64,000 nt of DNA, from positions 186,001 to 250,000 of the forward strand of contig NZ_JABJXD010000004.1 of the NCBI RefSeq assembly GCF_019093865.1, in the 5' to 3' direction. Made by a program: the position numbers and the translations under genes. The notes under the pieces were generated by a model. That model did no database searches and had not been told where the DNA came from. It saw nothing but the letters and a program-made list of their open reading frames with translations. Positions 43,245 to 52,152 of the stretch are shown piece after piece. The DNA is from Lentibacillus saliphilus (lineage in GTDB: Bacteria; Bacillota; Bacilli; Bacillales; Amphibacillaceae). The number at the start of each line of letters is the position of its first letter. Position 1 is the first letter of the stretch.

Positions 43245-43943
43245 TTGGCGGATGATTTTAATTGGAGCTTGGAAACAAAAAAGTCATGGAACAAGATGGC
43301 GAACAACTGGCATTCAAAAAGCAAACAAATGTGGGATTACGGAAGTAGAAAAGATATTATCCCGTTTATAAACACGTACTGTCGAGATCAGCAAGCGATT
43401 TTAGATATTGGTTGTGGAGATGGGTATGGATCGATAAAATTACATAAATCTGGTCATTACGTTACAGGCGTCGACTTATCCGAAGAGATGGTCGCGCTCG
43501 CACAGCAATCTGCCCAGTCGAATGACATTACTTTTTTACAAGGAAATGCAACAGCTCTCCCTTTTGTTGAGCAACAATTCGATGCTGTCATGTGCATTAA
43601 CGTGCTGGAATGGACAGAAATGCCGCTTGAAGCTTTAAGGGAAATAAAGCGTGTGTTAAAACCGGGTGGCCGGTTGTTTGCGGGTATACTAGGACCAACC
43701 GCAGGTCCGAGAGCACATAGCTATCCACGACTTGAGTATGGTCATGCCATATGTAATACGATGATGCCATGGGAATTCCAGCAGCTGGCAACAAACGATG
43801 TTTTTTTGTATGAGGATGGTATGGGCGTATTCAAAGAGGGTGTTAAGCGTGAGCAATACGCTGATTTACCAGAAAAGCTTCAACAAGCTCTAACATTTAT
43901 GTGGGTATTTTGTTTACAAAAAAGAGGGGATAACGATGACTGA
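43245..43943 (+). CDS. Class I SAM-dependent methyltransferase
   Basis: About 232 residues. Motif I is ILDIGCGDGYGSIKL, motif II VTGVDLSEEMVALA, and VLKPGGRLFAGILGP follows motif III. Small-molecule or quinone-type methylation is likely, but no substrate can be named. TTG at 43245 has AGGGGGG at seven bases; the earlier ATG at 43221 has no ribosome site. Its end overlaps the next gene by eight bases. Confidence 0.78.
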   Translation: MADDFNWSLETKKSWNKMANNWHSKSKQMWDYGSRKDIIPFINTYCRDQQAILDIGCGDGYGSIKLHKSGHYVTGVDLSEEMVALAQQSAQSNDITFLQGNATALPFVEQQFDAVMCINVLEWTEMPLEALREIKRVLKPGGRLFAGILGPTAGPRAHSYPRLEYGHAICNTMMPWEFQQLATNDVFLYEDGMGVFKEGVKREQYADLPEKLQQALTFMWVFCLQKRGDNDD

Positions 43944-44241
43944 TAAAAAGACAGAAGACTATATTATTGCGAGCTATCAAAATGATGAAAAGATGATGAT
44001 TCTCGTCTATGCACAATGGTGTATTAATAATGATCTTGATCCTGAGACGCTGTACAAAGAAACATATCCGTCACAAGGCAATAATCAGGCATTGGCAGAA
44101 GCACTTGATTTAACTGTGTCAAAAGAAGAGTCTGAGTACATTCCAAATGAAACGGTTCTAAACGTATTACAATTGTTCGGTAATAATGATCTGGCCTTTA
44201 CCGTACAACAGCAAATTGATCAAATGAAGCCAAGTAAATAG
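43936..44241 (+). CDS. Conserved small protein coupled to the methyltransferase
   Basis: A 101-residue acidic, soluble and mostly helical protein (EDYIIASYQNDEKMMILVYAQWCINNDLDPETLY...). No family is recognised. Its ATG lies inside the end of the methyltransferase gene with AGAGGGG upstream, so the two are translationally coupled and may act together. Confidence 0.65.
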   Translation: MTDKKTEDYIIASYQNDEKMMILVYAQWCINNDLDPETLYKETYPSQGNNQALAEALDLTVSKEESEYIPNETVLNVLQLFGNNDLAFTVQQQIDQMKPSK

Positions 44242-44305
44242 ATGTGTGATAGAGGTGTTGTGGGGAAATTGTAAGACTTGAATATCGACCGAACGGATAA
44301 TTGTG

Positions 44306-44348
44306 AGAAAAAGGCCGAGGGGGCATCTAACATCTTATTCCCTCGACC
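44306..44348 (-). terminator. Terminator of ykwC
   Basis: On the minus strand GGTCGAGGG pairs with CCCTCGGCC (G-U pairs), followed by TTTTT. Confidence 0.7.
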
Positions 44349-44361
44349 ACCTTCATATTAT

Positions 44362-45237
44362 TTACCGGATAAACAGCTTAATCAAAGCCTGGGTGCCGCT
44401 ATTTTCTTCACCTTTATCAGCAAGCTCCTTATATAGCTTCAAGGACAAGTCAAGTCCTGGTGTAGACAAGCCCATTTCCTGTGCCGACTCAATGGCGATC
44501 GTCATATCTTTAATGAAGTGCTTCACGTAAAACCCAGGTGCAAAATCGCCTTTAATCATCCGCGGTGCCAGGTTGGATAAAGACCAGCTTCCAGCAGCAC
44601 CTGTTGTGATGCTGTCCAAAACGCGGGAAGGATTGAGGCCAGCTTTTTGCGCATAAACGATTGCTTCACATACGCCGATCATATTCGAGGCGATTGTTAT
44701 TTGGTTACAAAGCTTTGTGTGCTGTCCGGCCCCTGGTCCACCTTGATGTATGATATTCGTACCCATTAATTTGAATAGAGGAAGCACAGCATCGAACGTT
44801 GACGGCTCACCACCTGCCATAATTGACAGCGTTCCTTTTTGCGCACCGATATCACCACCGGATACAGGCGCATCGATAGCATAGCAATCACGCTTGGAGG
44901 CCTCTTCATAAATCCTTATAGCGAGTGCCGGCTTTGACGTCGTCATATCAATTAAGTATGTACCAGGCTGAACATGATTTAAAAGCCCATCTTCACCGAA
45001 ATAAACGTGTTCAACATCAGCTGGGTAGCCGACCATCGTCACAATGATATCGGCTTGTTTTGCCAAAGCTTTGATCGATGGCTGCCACTCGGCCCCTTTG
45101 TTCAATAAAGGCATTGCTTTATCCTTCGTCCGCGTAAAAATATGAACTGGATAACCGGCATTTAGGATATGTTCTGCCATAGAACCTCCCATAACCCCGG
45201 TTCCGATAAAACCAACTGTTGATCTATTCGTGATCAT
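44362..45237 (-). CDS. ykwC: Beta-hydroxyacid dehydrogenase YkwC
   Basis: A 291-residue NAD(P)-dependent enzyme of the 3-hydroxyisobutyrate dehydrogenase / tartronate semialdehyde reductase family. Rossmann motif GFIGTGVMGGSMAEH, substrate motif DAPVSGGDIGAQKGTLSIM, catalytic Lys in GQHTKLCNQ and the GAAGSWSLSNLAPRM segment match Bacillus YkwC closely. It probably oxidises short beta-hydroxyacids. ATG with AGAGGG upstream; its promoter must lie in or near the 21 bp array that separates it from the divergent elaA. Confidence 0.9.
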   Translation of the reverse strand: MITNRSTVGFIGTGVMGGSMAEHILNAGYPVHIFTRTKDKAMPLLNKGAEWQPSIKALAKQADIIVTMVGYPADVEHVYFGEDGLLNHVQPGTYLIDMTTSKPALAIRIYEEASKRDCYAIDAPVSGGDIGAQKGTLSIMAGGEPSTFDAVLPLFKLMGTNIIHQGGPGAGQHTKLCNQITIASNMIGVCEAIVYAQKAGLNPSRVLDSITTGAAGSWSLSNLAPRMIKGDFAPGFYVKHFIKDMTIAIESAQEMGLSTPGLDLSLKLYKELADKGEENSGTQALIKLFIR

Positions 45238-45360
45238 ACGGCTTAACCCTCTCTTTCTGGAATTAAATGACTGTCTTTCTTTAGAATAGAGGTTAAACAG
45301 ACAAATAACAACATCTTTTTAGTATCGTTGTTGATCGTACGGCGTGATGATCTGCGCGTT

Positions 45361-45766
45361 ATTCCGCGAAGTGTGCCATTTATTCCGCGAAGTAGCGGCA
45401 TAATTCCGCAAAGCGTGCATGGTATTCCGCGAAGGAGTGGCATAATTCCGCGAAGCGTGCTAGTTATTCCGCGAAGTAGCGGCATAATTCCGCAAAGCGT
45501 GCATGGTATTCCGCGAAGGAGTGGCATAATTCCGCGAAGCGTGCTAGTTATTCCGCGAAGTAGCGGCATAATTCCGCAAAGCGTACTAGTTATTCCGCGA
45601 AGGAGTGACATAATTCCGCAAAGCGTGCTAGTTATTACGCAAAGGAGTGACATAATTCCGCAAAGCGTGTCATTTATTCCGCGAAGTAGCGACATAATTC
45701 CGCAAAGCATGCTAGTTATTCCGCGAAGTAGCGACATAATTCCGCGAAGCACCGGCTTTATTCCGC
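45361..45766. repeat. 20-unit 21 bp phased ATTCCGC array
   Basis: ATTCCGC anchors start at 45361, 45382, 45403 and on to 45760, exactly 21 bases apart in 20 units with one altered anchor (ATTACGC at 45634). Units alternate between ATTCCGCGAAGTAGCGGCAT-like and ATTCCGCAAAGCGTGCTAGT-like forms. Because 21 is divisible by 3 both strands stay open for about 170 codons as heptapeptide repeats, but neither frame has a ribosome site at a plausible start. It fills the divergent gap between ykwC and elaA. Confidence 0.9.
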
Positions 45767-45838
45767 AAAGGCGAACTATTTTTCAGCAAAGAAAAGATTT
45801 AATACAATTCTATAGACATAAATTAAGGATGTGACATA

Positions 45839-46285
45839 ATGAACTGGCATTTAAAGTCCTTTGAAGAATTAACGAATGACCAATTATACAAGATCATGAA
45901 AGCGCGGGTTGATGTGTTTGTTGTAGAACAGTCTTGCCCATATCCAGAGTTGGATGATTATGATCAAATCGCTATGCACTATTTTTTAGAAATTGATCAA
46001 AACATTGCGGCATATGTTCGGCTCATGCCAGCAAACAGTCGTTATGAGCTTGCTTCAATTGGCAGAGTAATCGTTACGAAACCGTATCGGCATAATGGGT
46101 ATGCTCGCGACATAATGGAAAAAGCCAAAGCCTATATTGTACAAGAGTGGCAGGAAACACAGATAAAGATTCAAGCCCAGCAATACTTACAAAACTTTTA
46201 TGAGTCGCTCGGCTTTGAACAAATTTCTGATATGTATTTGGAGGATAATATTCCTCATATTGACATGGTTTGGCAGCTTAAATAA
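45839..46285 (+). CDS. elaA: GNAT acetyltransferase, ElaA family
   Basis: A 148-residue N-acetyltransferase. The ElaA start pattern (MNWHLKSFEELTNDQLYKIMKARVDVFVVEQ) and the acetyl-CoA loop around IGRVIVTKPYRHNGYARDIM, with QQYLQNFYESLGFEQ near the end, are typical. The substrate is unknown. ATG at 45839 after AGGATGTG. It starts immediately after the 21 bp array. Confidence 0.88.
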   Translation: MNWHLKSFEELTNDQLYKIMKARVDVFVVEQSCPYPELDDYDQIAMHYFLEIDQNIAAYVRLMPANSRYELASIGRVIVTKPYRHNGYARDIMEKAKAYIVQEWQETQIKIQAQQYLQNFYESLGFEQISDMYLEDNIPHIDMVWQLK

Positions 46286-46354
46286 AGTATCATTTCGCCG
46301 TGGGTGTACATAGTATAATTAGCATTCATTGTAATCTTGGAGGGTGATGATTAA

Positions 46355-47038
46355 ATGTTGACCCACGAACAACTGGCAGAGTGTAAATCATTACTACAAG
46401 AACGCCAGGCACGGCTGATTCAGCAGGTGGAGGACCATTTCGGTAAAACATATGAGTTCATTAAAGAATCGACAGGTGAGTTGTCCAATTATGATAATCA
46501 TCCAGCTGATCATGGCACAGAGCTGTTTGAACGTGGAAAAGATGTTGCCTTAAACGAACATGCTGAAGCAGAATTAGAGGATATTAACAAAGCTTTGCAC
46601 GCGATAGCAGATGGGGCATATGGCATTTGTGTCGATTGTGGTCGAGATATTCCTTTTGAGCGACTACAGGCTGTGCCAACAGCGGACAAGTGTATCGAAC
46701 ATGCAAATCAGACGGTGTTTGAAAACAATCGTCCGGTTGAGGAAGGTGTGTTTAGTCCTAATATTAATCCAGATGATACAACACCTGAGACTCAAGCGGC
46801 TTATGACGCTGAAGACGCTTGGCAAGACGTGGCCCGTTATGGAACGAGCGAGTCTCCGTCTGATTTCTATGGTGACCGAGCAGATTATAATAACATGTAT
46901 CCGAATGATGATGAGGAAATCGGTGGGACCGAGGCACCAGAAAATTTCCTTGCCGCTGATCGAGAAGGACGTTTCACAGGTGTGACACCGAACCATAAAA
47001 AATATGAAGCCGAGTATGATCGGTATCGTAACGACTAG
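46355..47038 (+). CDS. yteA: YteA-family DksA/TraR-type zinc-finger protein
   Basis: A 227-residue protein with an N-terminal helical hairpin, DNHPADHGTELFERGKD, and a TraR/DksA C4-type zinc finger (ICVDCGRDIPFERLQAVPTADKCIEH), followed by a long acidic tail. This is the YteA sporulation-associated family of Bacillus. It may bind RNA polymerase through the secondary channel as DksA does, which is inference. ATG after GGAGGGTG. Confidence 0.88.
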   Translation: MLTHEQLAECKSLLQERQARLIQQVEDHFGKTYEFIKESTGELSNYDNHPADHGTELFERGKDVALNEHAEAELEDINKALHAIADGAYGICVDCGRDIPFERLQAVPTADKCIEHANQTVFENNRPVEEGVFSPNINPDDTTPETQAAYDAEDAWQDVARYGTSESPSDFYGDRADYNNMYPNDDEEIGGTEAPENFLAADREGRFTGVTPNHKKYEAEYDRYRND

Positions 47039-47121
47039 CTCATATGGCACCGAGCATGTTTAACAGAATTTAGTGAAACTTAAGGCCCTCTTTATGCGTA
47101 GTAATGAGCAAAGGGGGAAAC

Positions 47122-47334
47122 ATGATGAGTGAACAAAAAGGTTGTATTAAATGCGGTAGTACGCAGGCAGGAACAAAAGATGTTTCTATGACGGGTACAG
47201 GATTGTCTAAAATGTTTGATATGCAGCACAATCAATTTACCGTCGTATATTGTGAGAACTGCGGCTACTCAGAGTTCTATAATCGTAACAGTTCAACGGC
47301 TAGCAATATTTTCGACTTATTTTTTGGTGGATAA
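47122..47334 (+). CDS. DUF2082-type zinc-ribbon protein
   Basis: About 70 residues: CIKCGS, then VSMTGTGLSKMFDMQHNQFTVVYCENCGYSEFY. The paired CxxC knuckles and the FTVVYCENCGY ending match the DUF2082 nucleic-acid-binding zinc-ribbon family. Two ATGs in tandem (47122 and 47125) follow AAAGGGGG; the upstream ATG at 47104 overlaps no ribosome site. Confidence 0.75.
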   Translation: MMSEQKGCIKCGSTQAGTKDVSMTGTGLSKMFDMQHNQFTVVYCENCGYSEFYNRNSSTASNIFDLFFGG

Positions 47335-47352
47335 CAGCTATTATAACAAAAA

Positions 47353-47386
47353 AAGAAGGCGATTCCGTTTCGGAAAAGCCTTCTTC
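47353..47386. terminator. Bidirectional terminator
   Basis: AAGAAGGC/GCCTTCTT with inner TCCG/CGGA; T-rich on both sides; lies between convergent genes. Confidence 0.7.
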
Positions 47387-47395
47387 TGTTTCGTC

Positions 47396-48199
47396 TTAAA
47401 ACAAGCTTCCTATGCCTCCGAGGCCGGCTGACCTCATAATATACCCAAAGGCAATTAAATTAACTGTATAAACGATTAAGAGTGCATAAATACGATCCAT
47501 TCCCGTAACCGTGATATCGTTTAAAATAAATGTCGGAATGATTAATAGGATGCCAAACAAACTGATGATAATTGCAAGAAAACCGACAGTACCAATGCCA
47601 ATCAGCATAAAAATCATTCCAATTGCGAGTAATAACGTATAAGGGATTAAATAAGCACCGAATTTAGCAACAACCGCTTGAATTGAAACAGCTGAACTAG
47701 CGGTAAGCTTGAGCGCCGCAAAGGTTAAGCCCATTGCAATCGCGAATAAAAGAATGAATAACAGTAACGGCATTAGGAAGCCGTCTACGAAAGAGACCGA
47801 CATACCGTAACCGAACATACCTCCAAAGCCACCTATGAAGCTTGACATCTTCTTCATAAGTACGAAAAATCCTAATGCATAAAGTAACGTATAAACACTC
47901 ATAGAGATAATACCTGAAACCATTTCTTGTCCAGAGATGTTTGCCGCCTCACTCGGTTTTTTGACGAGCTTCATAAAGAATTGGCCAAAATTGACAGCGG
48001 TCTGCTTAATGGCTTCGACCGTGTCATTTGTTTGTTTTTCTTCTGTATCACTTGCCTGTTCTGTTTGAATCGCCGCTTGATCATCAACTGTATGTGACGC
48101 ATCAGCTGTAGCTGCCGATTCTTCCTGTTGAAGTGGTGCACCACAATGCATACAGAAATTACCTTCGTCTGTATGTTTGCCGCATTGAGGACATTGCAT
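47396..48199 (-). CDS. Zinc-ribbon membrane protein, Yip1-like
   Basis: About 267 residues: an N-terminal zinc ribbon (MQCPQCGKHTDEGNFCMHCG), a Gln/Glu/Thr-rich linker, then five to six hydrophobic spans from about residue 105. The membrane half resembles Yip1/YIF-type domains found in Bacillus zinc-ribbon proteins. The frame is open to 48244, but the ribbon starts at the ATG at 48199, with AGAAGGGA upstream. Function unknown. Confidence 0.7.
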   Translation of the reverse strand: MQCPQCGKHTDEGNFCMHCGAPLQQEESAATADASHTVDDQAAIQTEQASDTEEKQTNDTVEAIKQTAVNFGQFFMKLVKKPSEAANISGQEMVSGIISMSVYTLLYALGFFVLMKKMSSFIGGFGGMFGYGMSVSFVDGFLMPLLLFILLFAIAMGLTFAALKLTASSAVSIQAVVAKFGAYLIPYTLLLAIGMIFMLIGIGTVGFLAIIISLFGILLIIPTFILNDITVTGMDRIYALLIVYTVNLIAFGYIMRSAGLGGIGSLF

Positions 48200-48295
48200 G
48201 TAATCACATTCCCTTCTACTATAATAATCGAGATATTTTTTCACTCACTTACATATATTCGACAAAAAATTATAATATCCTTTATTTTTACAAAT

Positions 48296-48324
48296 GAAAA
48301 ACAGACTGCTTTTAAAGCAGTCTG
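48296..48324 (-). terminator. Terminator of htrB
   Basis: CAGACTGCTTT/AAAGCAGTCTG perfect 11 bp stem; TTTTT follows on the minus strand. Confidence 0.8.
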
Positions 48325-48405
48325 CGTGTATTTCCGGAGCTAACGTTTAGCAGTGTTCTTCTTATGCGTTAAACTTTATATCCTAGGCTCTTTAGCACAT
48401 ATTGA

Positions 48406-49776
48406 TCAGTTTCCCCGTTCGACCAATTGTAAAGTAACTGTTTTGGGTTCTCCGTTACGATAAATTTGCAGTTCAACCGATTCTCCAATGGTTGTTTTTG
48501 AATAGAGGTAAGTACGTAAGTCTACAATTGACGTGACGTCTTTGTCGCCGATTTTTGTTATAATGTCAAATTGCTGTAGATTAGCTGCGGCTGCTGGTGA
48601 GCCTTCCTGCACTTGAGCAATGACAATACCGCCATTTTCATCCTCAGGCAATTGAATCATATTACGGTATTGTGCAGGTACTTGATTGATCGGTGCCATT
48701 GTAATTCCGATAAATGGACGCGCGACAGTACCGTCTGTTTCAAGCTGCTCCATAATTGGTAATGCTGTATCAATTGGAATTGCAAAGCCAATACCTTCAA
48801 CGGCATTTTGGGCTATTTTCATTGAATTAATACCGATGACCTCGCCTTTTGAATTCACAAGTGCACCACCACTATTACCAGGATTAATGGCTGCGTCAGT
48901 TTGAATCACTTCTGAAACCCAATCGGCTTGTCTGTTGCCAGTTGTGTCGATGCTGACAGAACGGTCTAAGCCACTAACAATCCCTTTTGTGAGCGTGTTG
49001 GCAAATTCCATACCGAGCGGATTACCGATGGCGATAACTGTTTCGCCAACTTTTAAGTCAGCTGAGGCACCAATTTTTGCAACTGTATCGATTTTATCTC
49101 CTGGTATTTCTAAGACCGCCAAATCTGTTAAAGTATCGGTGCCAAGGACTTTGGCTTTAATGCGCTCTTCATCATTCAGTACAACCTCGACTTCTTCGGC
49201 ACTTTCTACAACGTGTTCATTCGTGACAACATACGCTTTGCCATCCTGCTTTTTATAAATAATACCAGAGCCAGTGCCAGCTTCTCTTGAAGGCGTCCAG
49301 ATGCTTTCCTGTTGTAATTTAATGACACCGACAACAGCATCTGCGGCCTCATCTATACCTGTTGCTGTATCGGAATCATCAGAAATGGTCTTAACGATGT
49401 TTGGCTTAATTGATGCTTCAGCAGCTGCAGCATCATCCTCATTTATGGGCCCTGCAAGGCTGATGCCTGGAATTAAATTGTTCACGAGTAACAGCACGAT
49501 GAGTGCTGTTGATACAATACCGCCGAAGAAACCACCAATAAAACTCGTACCAACGCCAGAGCGTTTTTTGTTTCGTTGTGGTGTGTTCTTTTTGGTTGAG
49601 GATGTCTTGGGCGCTTCGGACGGGTGCTCTGATGAAGCTGTGTATGAAGCAGACCCTGTGTCCTCTTGGTCTATGTGTGAATTGCTGTTCTCTATCGAAT
49701 TATTGACATCTGAGTGGTTGTTTAAGTGATCATCCATGTTTTCATTTGATGGTGTTTTGTTATTTTTTTCGTCCAT
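48406..49776 (-). CDS. htrB: HtrA-family membrane serine protease
   Basis: A 456-residue S1C quality-control protease: a charged cytoplasmic segment (1-75), one helix (about 76-99), the trypsin-like domain with His188 (TNEHVV), Asp218 (LTDLAVLEI) and Ser302 (NPGNSGGAL), and a C-terminal PDZ domain (MIQLPEDENGGIVIAQVQEGSPAA...). It degrades misfolded proteins at the outer membrane face. It is divergent from cssRS, as htrB (yvtA) is in B. subtilis, where CssRS induces it on secretion or heat stress. Confidence 0.93.
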   Translation of the reverse strand: MDEKNNKTPSNENMDDHLNNHSDVNNSIENSNSHIDQEDTGSASYTASSEHPSEAPKTSSTKKNTPQRNKKRSGVGTSFIGGFFGGIVSTALIVLLLVNNLIPGISLAGPINEDDAAAAEASIKPNIVKTISDDSDTATGIDEAADAVVGVIKLQQESIWTPSREAGTGSGIIYKKQDGKAYVVTNEHVVESAEEVEVVLNDEERIKAKVLGTDTLTDLAVLEIPGDKIDTVAKIGASADLKVGETVIAIGNPLGMEFANTLTKGIVSGLDRSVSIDTTGNRQADWVSEVIQTDAAINPGNSGGALVNSKGEVIGINSMKIAQNAVEGIGFAIPIDTALPIMEQLETDGTVARPFIGITMAPINQVPAQYRNMIQLPEDENGGIVIAQVQEGSPAAAANLQQFDIITKIGDKDVTSIVDLRTYLYSKTTIGESVELQIYRNGEPKTVTLQLVERGN

Positions 49777-49851
49777 AATGAGTCCCTCCTAACAATATCT
49801 TTGATTCACCATTTATTGTAAACATGACGTATGGCACTGCTTTGGGAGAAA

Positions 49852-49911
49852 TGTGTAAAAATGATGGAATTGCGCTTTTTGTTGTCGCAGGTGAAGGAAT
49901 TGTGTAAAAAT
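49852..49911. promoter_or_regulatory. Candidate CssR operator in the htrB/cssR divergent region
   Basis: Direct repeats TGTGTAAAAAT at 49852-49862 and 49901-49911 (49 bases apart), each next to GGAATTG. They lie centrally between the divergent starts, where CssR would act on both promoters. Confidence 0.45.
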
Positions 49912-49945
49912 AGAAGAAAGAAAACAATGAGATGGGGTTAAAGCG

Positions 49946-50638
49946 ATGAATCAACATATTGGTATCGTAGAAGACGATCCGAATATCGGTAACATCGTAT
50001 CTGCCTACCTGAAGCAAGAGGGCTTTCGGGTGACATTATCGGAATCGGCAGAAAAGGCGTGGACGCTGTGGGAGTCAACCCCTCCTGACATGTGGATTCT
50101 AGATATTATGCTACCAGGTATGGACGGGTATGAATTTTGTAAAAAAATCCGCGAGCAGAGTGACGTTCCGATCATCATTATTTCTGCTAAGGATGAAGAA
50201 ATAGATAAAATTCTTGGTCTTGAGCTTGGTGGAGATGACTATATGACAAAGCCGTTTAGTCCGAGAGAATTAGTAGCGCGCGTAAAGCGGCTGTTTAAAA
50301 GAACGCTCTCGACGTCTTCTAACCACCAAGAAGCAGATGAACAACATCAAATACGTTCAGGCGATTTATTAATTGATTTAAATGAGCGTCTCGTATTTTG
50401 GAATGATCGAGAAATAGAATTAACAACGAAGGAATTTGATCTATTGAAACTGTTTGCCACCCATGCAAACAGGGCGTATTCCCGGGAAGAATTGCTTTAT
50501 AATGTGTGGGGTTCGGATTATTTCGGAAGTGATCGTGCCGTAGATGATCTCGTTAAAAGACTGCGCCGTAAACTTCCTGATATGCCACTTGAGACGGTAT
50601 GGGGTTATGGCTATCGCTTCAGAAATGATGAGGATTAG
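49946..50638 (+). CDS. cssR: Secretion-stress response regulator
   Basis: A 230-residue OmpR/PhoB-type regulator. The receiver has the acidic pair in IVEDDP, the phosphoacceptor Asp in WILDIMLPGMDGY and Lys in YMTKPFSPREL; the DNA-binding domain has LTTKEFDLLKLFATHANRAYSREELLYNVWG and ends VETVWGYGYRF-like. Sequence and position beside htrB and a kinase gene match CssR. ATG at 49946 with a weak GATGGGG site. The kinase gene begins two bases after the stop. Confidence 0.92.
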   Translation: MNQHIGIVEDDPNIGNIVSAYLKQEGFRVTLSESAEKAWTLWESTPPDMWILDIMLPGMDGYEFCKKIREQSDVPIIIISAKDEEIDKILGLELGGDDYMTKPFSPRELVARVKRLFKRTLSTSSNHQEADEQHQIRSGDLLIDLNERLVFWNDREIELTTKEFDLLKLFATHANRAYSREELLYNVWGSDYFGSDRAVDDLVKRLRRKLPDMPLETVWGYGYRFRNDED

Positions 50639-50640
50639 TT

Positions 50641-51999
50641 ATGAAATTAAAATATCAGTTAAATGCAGCGTTTACGACGTTGCTGCTCGTCATTATGGCC
50701 GTTACGGGCTTTGTCATTTATTCATTGATTCTTGATATGCTCGTTGAAGATGAACAACGCCAATTAAAGCAAAAGGGAGAAATACTCGTTAACATTTTAA
50801 ATCAGCAATACGATCGGCAAAATGTACAAGCCTTCAGCGACTTTTTGGAAACACAGGATTTACAGTTGTTTTTATATGATCGTGAATATAACCGTGTGCT
50901 GTATACGTCATTACCAAGACAGGCAGCACAAGGCTTTGTGAAAAGTAATGACATTGCTGATGCAAAAGAGACATTATGGACGTATAACAATAATAAGTAT
51001 GTGACCTCGAGAATTTTATTTTACCCGCGGGAGTCGGGTATGGAGCTCATTATGCTGACACCGATGACAGACTTGCAAGCGGTGCAACAGTCATTTGTGC
51101 AGCGGCTGTTAATTGTCTTTTTAGTTGGTGGTGTTTTAGCAATTGTATTGAGTTATTATTTAACGAACAAGCTCGTCACCCCGTTAACGCAACTGCGAAT
51201 GGAATTAAAAAAGATCGAGAAACGACAATTTGATGCGATTCAACCGATTCAAGCAACTGGTGAAATAAAGGATCTCGAGAAAAGCGTTCATGATATGGCG
51301 GATGCTTTACATAAGTATATGACGTCGCAACAAGCGTTTTTTCAGAATGCGAGTCATGAGCTTAAAACGCCACTTATGTCTATTCAAGGTTACGCCGAGG
51401 GGATCCGTGATCATATATTTGATGAGGCCGAAACAGAAAAAGGTCTCGACGTCATGGTGACTGAAGTGAAGCGGTTAAAGAAAATCATAAATGAGATGAT
51501 TTTACTGGCAAAGCTGGACAGTGAACCGTCCTTTTATGAGCCTACACGAGTAGATGTTAAACAGCTCCTTGAACAGGCCATAGATCGTACAAAACCAATT
51601 GCTCATGAGAAAGGAATAGAACTTCATCTGAATGCAGACACTGATATAAACATCTATGTAGACGAAGAAAAGTTCTTGCGGGCATTGTTAAACTTAATGA
51701 CCAACTGTATTCGTCATGGAGCGGGACACGTCCATATGACGGTTAAAAAGGCGCTCGATCATACGGAGATTGTTATAGAAGATGATGGTGATGGGATACC
51801 AGAAAACATTGTCCATCAAATTTTTCAGCGGTTTGTCAAAGGGAAGAGCGGAGAAACAGGGCTTGGTCTTTCAATTGCCAGAGCGATTATTGAACAATCT
51901 GGTGGGCGCATTACTGCTGGACAATCAGAATTTGGCGGGGCCAAATTTACGGTCTTAATATCTCTTAGAACCGAGAAACAAGAAAAAAAGCACCGGTAA
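50641..51999 (+). CDS. cssS: Secretion-stress sensor histidine kinase
   Basis: A 452-residue membrane kinase: TM1 (about 10-32), an extracytoplasmic sensor of about 120 residues, TM2 (about 155-177), HAMP, the phosphoacceptor His in NASHELKTPLMS, then N, G1 (EDDGDGIPE) and G2 (GKSGETGLGLSIA) boxes. It should sense misfolded secreted proteins and phosphorylate CssR, switching on htrB. ATG overlaps the cssR end region (TAGTTATG). Confidence 0.92.
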   Translation: MKLKYQLNAAFTTLLLVIMAVTGFVIYSLILDMLVEDEQRQLKQKGEILVNILNQQYDRQNVQAFSDFLETQDLQLFLYDREYNRVLYTSLPRQAAQGFVKSNDIADAKETLWTYNNNKYVTSRILFYPRESGMELIMLTPMTDLQAVQQSFVQRLLIVFLVGGVLAIVLSYYLTNKLVTPLTQLRMELKKIEKRQFDAIQPIQATGEIKDLEKSVHDMADALHKYMTSQQAFFQNASHELKTPLMSIQGYAEGIRDHIFDEAETEKGLDVMVTEVKRLKKIINEMILLAKLDSEPSFYEPTRVDVKQLLEQAIDRTKPIAHEKGIELHLNADTDINIYVDEEKFLRALLNLMTNCIRHGAGHVHMTVKKALDHTEIVIEDDGDGIPENIVHQIFQRFVKGKSGETGLGLSIARAIIEQSGGRITAGQSEFGGAKFTVLISLRTEKQEKKHR

Positions 52000-52012
52000 C
52001 GTAATTGACATC

Positions 52013-52072
52013 ATTTTGGGGTGCCAGATGCAGATTTTTGACAAAATGAGTTGATATCAGGCACTCCAAAAT
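52013..52072. repeat. GTGCC...GGCAC hairpin between cssS and typA
   Basis: TTTTGGGGTGCC (from 52013) faces GGCACTCCAAAA (ending 52072), an imperfect 12 bp stem with a 36-base loop. No T run follows. It may terminate cssRS weakly and shares its core with the hairpin after cas9 and the GGTGCC motifs. Confidence 0.45.
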
Positions 52073-52079
52073 CTTGTAC

Positions 52080-52109
52080 TTGCTTATATGTGCTGTTTTT
52101 TGATATAAT
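52080..52109 (+). promoter_or_regulatory. Promoter of typA
   Basis: TTGCTT (52080-52085), 18 bp, perfect TATAAT (52104-52109), about 43 bases before the ATG. Confidence 0.65.
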
Positions 52110-52152
52110 TTTATGGTTTAATGCAAGTTTTAACATGAAGGAGCGTACTTGA

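Noticed and set aside
45243-45834. Frames of about 168 codons on both strands over the ATTCCGC array
   Set aside because: Both are heptapeptide read-outs of the 21 bp repeat; no ribosome site at a plausible start.
49274-49729. 151-codon plus-strand frame opposite htrB
   Set aside because: Shadow of the protease gene; Ser/Ala-rich low-complexity product.
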